The position numbers and the translations under genes were made by a program. The notes below the pieces were generated by a model. It was not told the origin of the DNA, made no database searches, and worked only from the letters and a program-made list of their open reading frames with translations. A DNA stretch of 64,000 bases, taken from NCBI GenBank assembly GCA_014529385.2, contig CM043958.1, forward strand, positions 124,270,817-124,334,816. Direction: 5' to 3'. Source of the DNA: Adiantum capillus-veneris (lineage: Eukaryota; Streptophyta; Polypodiopsida; Polypodiales; Pteridaceae). Of the stretch, positions 57,508 to 64,000 are shown piece by piece (the first letter of the stretch is position 1; every line of letters begins with the position of its first letter).

Positions 57508-58153
57508 TTATGAGGATGCTTGTTGCGGTTGCATTTCCATCGAGGATTTTGGAATTCACTTTTTTATTCTTGTAGCGATGAAATTCTTTCCTGGGTCTTT
57601 GATATGGACAATCATAAAACCGTGCATTTGTTAAAGTGTTATTCATGTCACCTGTTGGGTTGTCTGGATTTTTGTTTTCGGCATCTTCTTGAAGCTCCAA
57701 GTTTTCTACAAAGTCATAAAACCGTGCATTTGTTAAAGTGTTATTCATGTCACCTGTTGGGTTGTCTGGATTTCTGTTGTCGGCATCTTCTTGAAGCTCC
57801 AAGTGTTCTACAGAGTCATAGAAGTCGTCTTCTTCTTCGTCTTCATTTTCTTGGATTACATCCACTACAAAATAAGGAACAACATTATAGCCATCTTCAT
57901 CACAAAAATTCGTTGTTGGAACTTCTTGAATAGCGCACACATCAAGTGTAGCCAAAATGTGTTCCCATTCAAGTGGCTCAAATTCTTCCTCAGGAAAGGG
58001 TTCTCGGATGTAATCTATATCTTCAATTGCCTTTTCTAGGATGCCTTCCTCTTGCTTTAAGCTTCCGCATTGCGAGGCTCCACACATCCATAGTTCTTCA
58101 GGCTTACTGTGACCATGCTGGAAGTTTTGATCTTGCCACAGTAGTGGAATCAA
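57491..58153 (-). CDS. Acidic protein region of G4 with a 34-residue tandem duplication
   Basis: A 220-codon open frame on minus. It begins near LLWQDQNFQHGHSKPEELWM, continues through an acidic part (PFPEEEFEPLEWEHILATLD; ENEDEEEDDFYDSVEHLEL), then two near-identical 34-residue units, each with LELQEDA, NPDNPTGDMNNTLT and NARFYD, and ends in a basic stretch (RPRKEFHRYKNKKV). No domain is recognised. It lies between protease and the W-x-P-K region and may be one protein with the latter. The Met used is the first of the frame, not a proven start. Confidence 0.5.
   Translation of the reverse strand: MIPLLWQDQNFQHGHSKPEELWMCGASQCGSLKQEEGILEKAIEDIDYIREPFPEEEFEPLEWEHILATLDVCAIQEVPTTNFCDEDGYNVVPYFVVDVIQENEDEEEDDFYDSVEHLELQEDADNRNPDNPTGDMNNTLTNARFYDFVENLELQEDAENKNPDNPTGDMNNTLTNARFYDCPYQRPRKEFHRYKNKKVNSKILDGNATATSILINGSHT
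57613..57816. repeat. In-frame 102-bp tandem duplication
   Basis: Units 57613-57714 and 57715-57816 both start CATAAAACCGTGCATTTG and differ at only a handful of bases. 102 bp keeps the frame (34 codons). Confidence 0.95.
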
Positions 58154-58277
58154 ACTCCTCCATAGATGTTCTCCTCACATCCCTAAAACTATGGTCCTTC
58201 AAATTTATCTTTGTCGTGGTTTCCATATGTCTCAGGTGGATATGATCATATCCCCAGTCTTGGACCATTTTCAATTG

Positions 58278-58560
58278 TCACATGAATGGACTTCTTAGAA
58301 TGATATCATAGTTTTTCTTCTTGCCAAAGTCAACAATAGCAAAGGTTTTCTCATATTCAATTCCACAAGAAGTAACAACTACTTTTCTAGTAGTCCCATG
58401 GGCCTTTCCATGTGTCCGTCTGTAAGCTGCAATTTCATCCTTGTAGCCCTCACTGCTGGTTTTCCCCATGTTTTCTAGACCTCTTTTGTTGCGATGGAAA
58501 CACCGGATCCACTGTCAAGGATTGCCATGGTTTCTACACCTTGAAAGTTCGTAGAAAGAG
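58278..58560 (-). pseudogene. G4 retropepsin (broken)
   Basis: The active site reads AILDSGSGVSI (near 58525), matching D-S-G-S/A. The flap-side strand is MKLQLTDGHMERPMGLL (near 58440), and the C-terminal part is VVVTSCGIEYEKTFAIVDF, ending DIILRSPFM, where the family has I-I-L-G-R-P-F. A stop lies shortly after the active site and a +1 frameshift near 58385. This protease would process the Gag polyprotein. Confidence 0.85.
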
Positions 58561-58729
58561 TGGTGTTTCAATCTTCTCCCTCATAGTACTCGCTGACTTT
58601 GTTTAATGGCACTAGCCTAGTGTTTAGTTGAGGCATTTCTAGCTCTCTAATCCCTTCCTCGATCTGAGTCAATGGTTTTTTAACACCAAATTTATCTAGG
58701 CATTTTCCCACGGTAGCCCACATGTTTGG

Positions 58730-59596
58730 TCATATTCTGAGAAATTGAGCTAATGTTATTGTACAATTGATTGGTGTTGACAACATTTCTATCAGCAGCC
58801 ATTTTGAATCAATGACCTTGTTGGGAGACAGTCTTTGTGATGGGACTACAACAACCTTCGACTTGGCCTCGTACTCTCCTGTATAGGATGGTAGCGTTCG
58901 TAGAAAATGGGGTTGATTGTCCATAGACTGTACAGATCCTTTGTCTCCCTAATATGATTCCACTTCTACATTCATATGAGAACCAACCTCAAATTCGTCT
59001 ATTGGTGGAAGAGACACTCCTCTTCCATCACCCGTCTGGTTTACTCTTCTGCTTAGCTCACTTGCTTCATTGGCCTCTCTGACGTGTTTCCACAATTTGT
59101 TAAGACCCTGTATTTCTTTACAACTCTCATGTATAGCTATGTGAAATCCCTCGAAAGAGTTATATGTGGTATTCAACACTATCCTTGGCTCTAATGTTGG
59201 ATTCTTGAGCTTTGGTCCGTGCTTGTGAGTCGAATCTTGCTTTGTTTATTCCTCATTTGGTTGGATTACTGGTGTAGGTTGGACAAGGATCACACCTTCA
59301 GGTTTTCCAACTTGTGTTTCTAGTAAAGCTTGGGCTGTTTGAATCATTTTCTTGCACATTTCAAGTCTGTCCTTTTCTAGCTCCGCATATGGATATCTCA
59401 TCCATCTTTGTTCTTGGGTTTGGTTGTCTTTGAGCCGTGTTTCATAGGATTTTAGGAGGGCATCCAATGGTTCATTAACACTAGAATGGTAACCTAGCAG
59501 GACATAAAAGTGTCCTTTCAGGGTTTTGGGAAAAAATTCCAAAACCATAGTAGATCCACTCATTTTGAAAAATCCTTTCATGAGCTTATAGTTCAA
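58730..59596 (-). pseudogene. G4 gag (broken)
   Basis: Three blocks in the same phase, split by stops at about 59244 and 58947: 59596-59246 (STMVLEFFPKTLKGHFYVLL, SYETRLKDNQTQEQRWMRYP), 59179-58949 (KLWKHVREANEASEL, LPPIDEFEVGSHM) and 58924-58730 (HFLRTLPSYTGEYEAK, SKWLLIEMLSTPINCTITL, AQFLRI). It lies directly upstream of the protease, as gag does. I see no zinc knuckle. It is called gag from position and helical character, not from a firm domain match. Confidence 0.6.
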
Positions 59597-59599
59597 TAA

Positions 59600-62204
59600 C
59601 TAATACATATGGAAAAAATGAGAAACTTGTAATTTTTCTCATCCCTTCGTCACTACAAGCCTCCAAAGTTGATGGACCACTGCATTTTGCCCAAAATAGC
59701 AATTTCTTACGGTTGATTGCATATAAATAAGACTGGGGATTTTTGTAGGACATGAGATAAAATGCCCCGTTAACTTCAATGGGTTGGTGACCAAAAAATA
59801 TGGTTGCTTTTACCTTACTAATTTTTTTTTGGTAAAAAAAAATAGATACAAAAAAGTTGCATTTTTGCTATTCTGCGGTCTATCATCAAAGTTTCTATAG
59901 TCACGCTCAATACAGATACTATATACATGTTTTCTTAGTTTCCTTTGGGCCTTTGGATTCAAAAGGAGCCATGGAGCATGTCAAAAGGATAATGGATCTC
60001 TTAAAATTGGAACCTTGGGGGCAATGATAAAGTGCTAAATACAGCAAACATGAAAAAACTGGGTTTAGCATTATGACCTCTAGAAACCCATAAAAACTAC
60101 TCAATATCTAGCCAAGTTTGTAGTCTATGATTAGATATGGTTACTACCTAAAAAATACACACAATTGGCCTAAGAAACTAGCACTATTGAGAAAGTTATA
60201 CTTGCTACTCTAAAATGTATCGTATTCTTTAGCAATCAAAAAACTCAACCATCATCATATACTATGCTATATAGCATATTAGGTCCCCCAAAACTCAAGG
60301 AAGATTAGCTTTATGTTATACATTACACTTACACAATCAAAATTGAATTTGGATATCAAGAAAGCGACAAAAATAATAATAAAATTGCTAATTTTGGCCC
60401 TAAGTCGTTATACGTGTATAAAGTCTACTCGCTTAGAATTCACTTAAATTTCTACGCAAGGTACTCCTTGATGCATACAACAAGAATATGTGATTACAAG
60501 AAATTTTGCATGTCAAAATTGCTCAAAATCACCACTTTTTCACCTTTTCTTTCTTGTATTTACAAAAATCTCTTACATGAAAAAGTATGTGTCAAAATGA
60601 GTTGAAATTTTGCAAGCAAGCTTAACACATCATTTCCCAACCCCCTATGTGGTCAAAAGTGAAATTTGACTTTTAGATCTAGCCTTGAGACATCATACAC
60701 GTATAATATCTATGTGCTCACATTTTGACAAAAATTGGTCGTGAGCTTGTCTTGTGGTGCTTAACACCCTGGAAAGCTCAAATTTCAATTTTGGTCTCTA
60801 AAATTTTCCATTAGACATCATACGTGTATACTATTCAATTGGTCAAGATGAAGTGAATTTCACTCCAGAGGTTCCTCACCACACTGGCAACTCACAACAA
60901 GTTTCAAAACTGTATTTCAACACTTTTTGAGCAAGTTATGGCCAATACAAGCATTCACTTGCCTAGATGCGTCTTTTGGTCTTTGCAGGCCCAAAAGTGA
61001 TCCAAATTTGATGAAATTTGGCCTATATGCTCCCTGAATGGTGTACATCTCAGTTCCAAATTTTACCCTCAGATCTGGCCTCTAAGACATCATATGTGTA
61101 TAATGTCTTTTGCTCAGATTTTAGTTTTGTTTCTACCAGAGGTGCTCCTTAGTGTGTAGACCAAGAATATATGCTCACAATAACTTTTGGATGTCAAAAT
61201 TGCACAAAATCATCAGTTTTTGACCAGGAAATCCTCTGAAAGAGTAAAATCCCCTTAACTCTCAATCTATATGTCCAAATGACATGAAATTTGGTGTCTG
61301 TGCTCAACACAACATGCAAAAGGTGGGTATAATGTCAAAAGTTCAAAATTGCTACCGAAATCATCCTTAAGACATCATACGTGTATGATGTGTACTGATG
61401 AATTTTTGGACAGAATTCATTTACAAACATCCCCAGGCCTCTAGCACTGGTTTTCAAGCACTTTTAGCAATTTTCATGCAAAATTTGTGCTCAAAATCTC
61501 AAGTTTCTCTTTTTTCTGTTTTAGACACTCCGTCTTTTGCCTTTTGGGTATCAAGAGTTGGTCAAAACTCTAGTTTCAATCTGTGCTTGATTTAAAACCC
61601 CCCTTCTGAACACTCTGATGCAGACAGGTTTTTCAAATTTGGTCTCCACATGCCCCTTGAGACATTATATGCGTATAATGTCCAAGTTTACAGATTGTAG
61701 TTTTTGTATATAGACCTCTTGCACATGCCCTCTTATATACTCAGCACTAATCAGCCAATCAGAAAAGTCAACAGAACTCTTTCTATTGCATTTTTCCCTT
61801 AAAAGCAGACTTTTCAGAGATTCTAAATGCAAACAAGAACTTTAGCAAATAAATCAGTGATGAATAGCTCTAGATCAGAATCAATTCACTTACCTAAAGC
61901 TAATCCTACGACTCATATGGGGTTTTGCATCTATGAGTAGGAAAACGCTTCAATGCCACACACGGACTAGCAAATTCTTTTATCACCTCACAAATCAATC
62001 AACCACGAACAACTACTCTAATCTACAAATCCTAACTAGATCTATCTAGTCACAAACCCTCTGCAAGACTCACGCTTCCTGACTATCCACTTGATCTTGG
62101 AATAACCTCTTCTGGATCCACTTAAGGAAAATGCTTTCTTTAGCCGAAACTAAAGCAAATAACCATCACACAAGTATTAGTAGTAATACCTACCTAAGTC
62201 CTTG
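59600..62204 (-). other. Long leader of G4
   Basis: A 2.6-kb region between the PBS and gag with no readable frame. AT-rich; carries an array of diverged repeat units with a palindromic core (60404-61682). Leaders this long with internal repeats occur in some plant LTR elements, but this repeat is not one I recognise. Confidence 0.7.
60404..61682. repeat. Array of six imperfect palindromes in the G4 leader
   Basis: A 22-bp motif occurs at 60404-60425, 60689-60710, 60814-60835, 61086-61107, 61371-61392 and 61661-61682. The best copy (61661) has perfect 9-bp arms GACATTATA and TATAATGTC around TGCG. The others keep most of GACATCATA and the CGTGTATAATGTC half. Around each motif, longer blocks recur: AGATCTRGCC just before, GGTNCTCCTTAGTG- or TGATG-like sequence after, and GTCAAAATTGCNCAAAATCA further on. 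Spacing is mostly 265-295 bp, once 125 bp. This indicates a diverged tandem array whose palindromic core changed less than the rest. Confidence 0.88.
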
Positions 62205-62224
62205 TATCCCCGGCAACGGCACCG
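62205..62224 (-). other. Primer binding site of G4 (tRNA-Asp type)
   Basis: On plus this reads TATCCCCGGCAACGGCACCG, nearly the 3' end of plant tRNA-Asp; the minus strand is therefore complementary to that tRNA. It adjoins the inner end of the 5' LTR at 62226. One G-to-A change sits in the usual GGCGCC. Confidence 0.8.
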
Positions 62225-62225
62225 A

Positions 62226-63172
62226 TGTTGTGGGAGCGAATCAAATCACCCATAAAGTGCATGCAACACAACCTAGATCAACATAATGTCAATCGAGGAC
62301 ACAAATGACACGATAGGCACACGGAGGAAATATCTTTAGCTTGTCAGGCTAAGACCATCCTACCCATATAACACTCTGGAAGGTCAACTAAACCACAATC
62401 TAGAATTTCACTGCTCTCAACTACACCACCTACCCACATACACACAAACGGAAATAAAACTCACTAAACCATGCCAGAATCGTACGAAACTTAAGGAACA
62501 ATATCCCCTCACTAGGATACACATGTACCAAAGCCTCTGCACCCAAACCTCTATAGCTAAAACCATATGTGGAAGATGCATATAAAGGTAGAGCCGAATT
62601 CTGAAAATGCCTGAGACTGAAATCTATGAGTACCTATGTGTAGCGTAGCTGCTACAATTCTAATGACTACTTGTAGATAGAAAAAAAACATCGTTTGATA
62701 TACTTACAACCGTAAATAGCTCATAGATACACGAGCGTGTTCGCTCTGTTCTGCGAGATATGCTTGTCATTGTCACGTAGCTCTTGCCAAGGCTAGGACC
62801 ATGGTGCAGTCAAATCTCCAATGTGATGAACAATCAGGGAGCAGCGACAGGATGAAGCTCACCCTCTCTCTCTTCCTCTCTCACACACAATAGACGGCAG
62901 TGCTAAAACTTCTCATTATGATTAAAGTTGTCTTTACAAAATGACATAGGTACCTTATATACAAAGGTTACCTTAGGTTAATCAAAAATAGAATTTGAGA
63001 GGTCAAATGGCTTGGTATTTACAATCTGGAAGTGCCGTTGCACCGCGATTTCTGCAACTAGACTAGTTACTTATTACAAATGATGTTTATGACCATAATC
63101 CTCAACATTCCATAACTCTTAGAAAATAAGGCTTTGTTGATTTATGTCGTGTTGTTGACCCAACCGTCAACA
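62226..63172 (-). repeat. 5' LTR of G4 (947 bp)
   Basis: The partner of 53784-54734; starts TGTTGACGG and ends CCACAACA on minus. It contains the promoter side of the element. Confidence 0.93.
62954..62961 (-). promoter_or_regulatory. TATA box of the G4 promoter
   Basis: TATATAAG on minus, about 211 bases from the LTR start, conserved at the matching position of the 3' LTR (54515-54522). Transcription would start some 25-35 bases further left. Confidence 0.55.
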
Positions 63173-63345
63173 ACCACCAAGAAGAGGCACAAAAGAACAC
63201 ACGCAAGCAATCTCACACCAAAACACACACCAAATGGAGTTAGATATCCAGAGCAAAGGGAGGAGAGAGAGGAATGAAACTTGCATAATACCTTATTTGT
63301 GACTTTCAAATGGAAATGCTTTGTTATGATGGTATCGTAGAGCTT
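63173..63345. repeat. Dispersed repeat Y, right part
   Basis: Continues repeat Y after the G4 insertion: AAGAAGAGGCACAA, CAAGCAATCTCACACC and CATAATACCTT match repeat X. Similarity stops near GAGCTTGTA. Confidence 0.88.
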
Positions 63346-64000
63346 GTACAAAACTACCCCAAATCTTAGTGAATTCTAAACATTGCAAACACACACACAG
63401 TGTCTTAGAGTGTGGGAGACCTCTCACCACAATACCCTCTTACAATGGACACAAAATTGTCAATGAAAACACACTAAACACTTTCTCAAACAAACTCAGA
63501 TGATAGAAACTTAAAGGACACAAGTCACCTTAAATTCACCCAACCACATTGCACAAGTGGAAGGACAAGGATTTGAACGCCGAATCATGCCTTTGAAGCA
63601 CCAAACCTCAATTTGATTGATGATGGAGAAACATATATAATAGTGGTTTTGAGATTTTGGACTCACACTCTCTCATTGGCAATGTGTAGCTTAAACGCTT
63701 CTCTCACACCAAGTGTAAAACTCACAAAGTGGTTGCTACGTCTAAGTCTCTCCCCATGCATAGAGTGTTGGGGTGCTATGTGAGATGTTGGAGATGATTT
63801 AGAATAAAGAGAGGGGTATATCTATAGATTGAAGAACCTTCATTAAGATTAGTGAAAATCATACTCTTACAAGCCAATCAAATTGAGATTATGAACTTTT
63901 TGAATATCAACATATAGTGGGCCTTCTTTGTCTGGTTGAGTCATGGATGCATCCTGAAGAGAAAGGCATTATTGATGGTAGATAGGGTGAAATTAAAGAG
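63346..64000. other. Unassigned right end of the window
   Basis: No gene or element boundary is recognised. A short CA run occurs near 63391. Confidence 0.4.

Larger units (their letters stand above)
53784..63172 (-). mobile_element. G4: complete LTR element without reverse transcriptase or integrase
   Basis: 9389 bp on minus: 5' LTR 63172-62226, tRNA-Asp-like PBS, a 2.6-kb leader with a palindrome array (61682-60404), gag (59596-58730), protease (about 58560-58278), an acidic frame (58153-57491), a W-x-P-K region (57507-56699), a basic Ser/Lys segment (about 56060-55860), PPT and 3' LTR 54734-53784. I find no reverse transcriptase, RNase H or integrase motif, and the remaining space is too small for them. 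It is therefore a gag-protease type non-autonomous LTR element, related to gypsy by its protease. The 5-bp flanks (TCAAC left, ACCAC right) are a degenerate target duplication; repeat X has ACAAC there. Confidence 0.85.

Noticed and set aside
60404-61682. CRISPR-like array
   Set aside because: Spaced near-palindromes suggested it, but spacing is 125-295 bp, the spacers are related to each other, and the array lies in a plant LTR element leader.

Overview
The window looks like intergenic or heterochromatic DNA from a large, repeat-rich land-plant genome. The evidence is four degenerate Ty3/gypsy-type LTR retrotransposons plus a fragment of a fifth, a LINE fragment, Helitron-like elements with plant-type ends, a tRNA-Asp-like primer site, and very many (CT)n/(GA)n microsatellites. 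A fern or another plant with a big genome is possible, but nothing here fixes the lineage below land plant. I found no convincing intact host gene, no tRNA or rRNA gene and no CRISPR array. Almost every protein-like frame is a broken transposable-element frame or a microsatellite read as codons.

Layout. 1-12.9 kb: two minus-strand Helitron-like elements (869-4345 and 4924-8233), a 334-bp foldback whose two ends are both Helitron 5' ends (4012-4345), and a tandem pair of about 2-kb noncoding units (8268-12640). 12.9-32.7 kb: a third Helitron-like element, paralogous to the first. It is split by a 5'-truncated LINE with a perfect 17-bp target duplication (12969-14019) and by two gypsy elements lying head to head: G1 on minus (about 16.2-23.4 kb) and G2 on plus (about 24.1-31.5 kb). 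33-41.3 kb: mostly unassigned DNA with small tandem repeats and a few broken unknown frames. 41354-48828: G3, a gypsy element on plus with both LTRs, gag, protease, reverse transcriptase and two RNase H domains but no integrase. 51.7-52.7 kb: G5, an integrase and C-terminal remnant on minus. 53784-63172: G4, a 9.4-kb LTR element on minus with both LTRs, PBS and PPT. G4 encodes gag and protease plus an extra reading frame, has no recognisable reverse transcriptase or integrase, and carries a leader array of imperfect palindromes.

How the parts fit. The window records successive insertion. Paralogous uninterrupted copies inside the same window serve as empty-site references for the LINE (Helitron-1), for G4 (the repeat at 52.7-53.1 kb) and for the outer edge of the G2 LTR (the repeat at 33.3 kb). 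None of the retroelements appears coding-competent. G1, G2 and G4 share two unusual traits: extra coding material outside the standard gag-pol set, and similar PPT/LTR junctions (a G-rich PPT followed by TGTT). The G4 leader, with six copies of a near-palindromic 22-bp motif, is the least explained structure here. All positions were read by eye; no search or alignment program was run, and identity figures are visual estimates.
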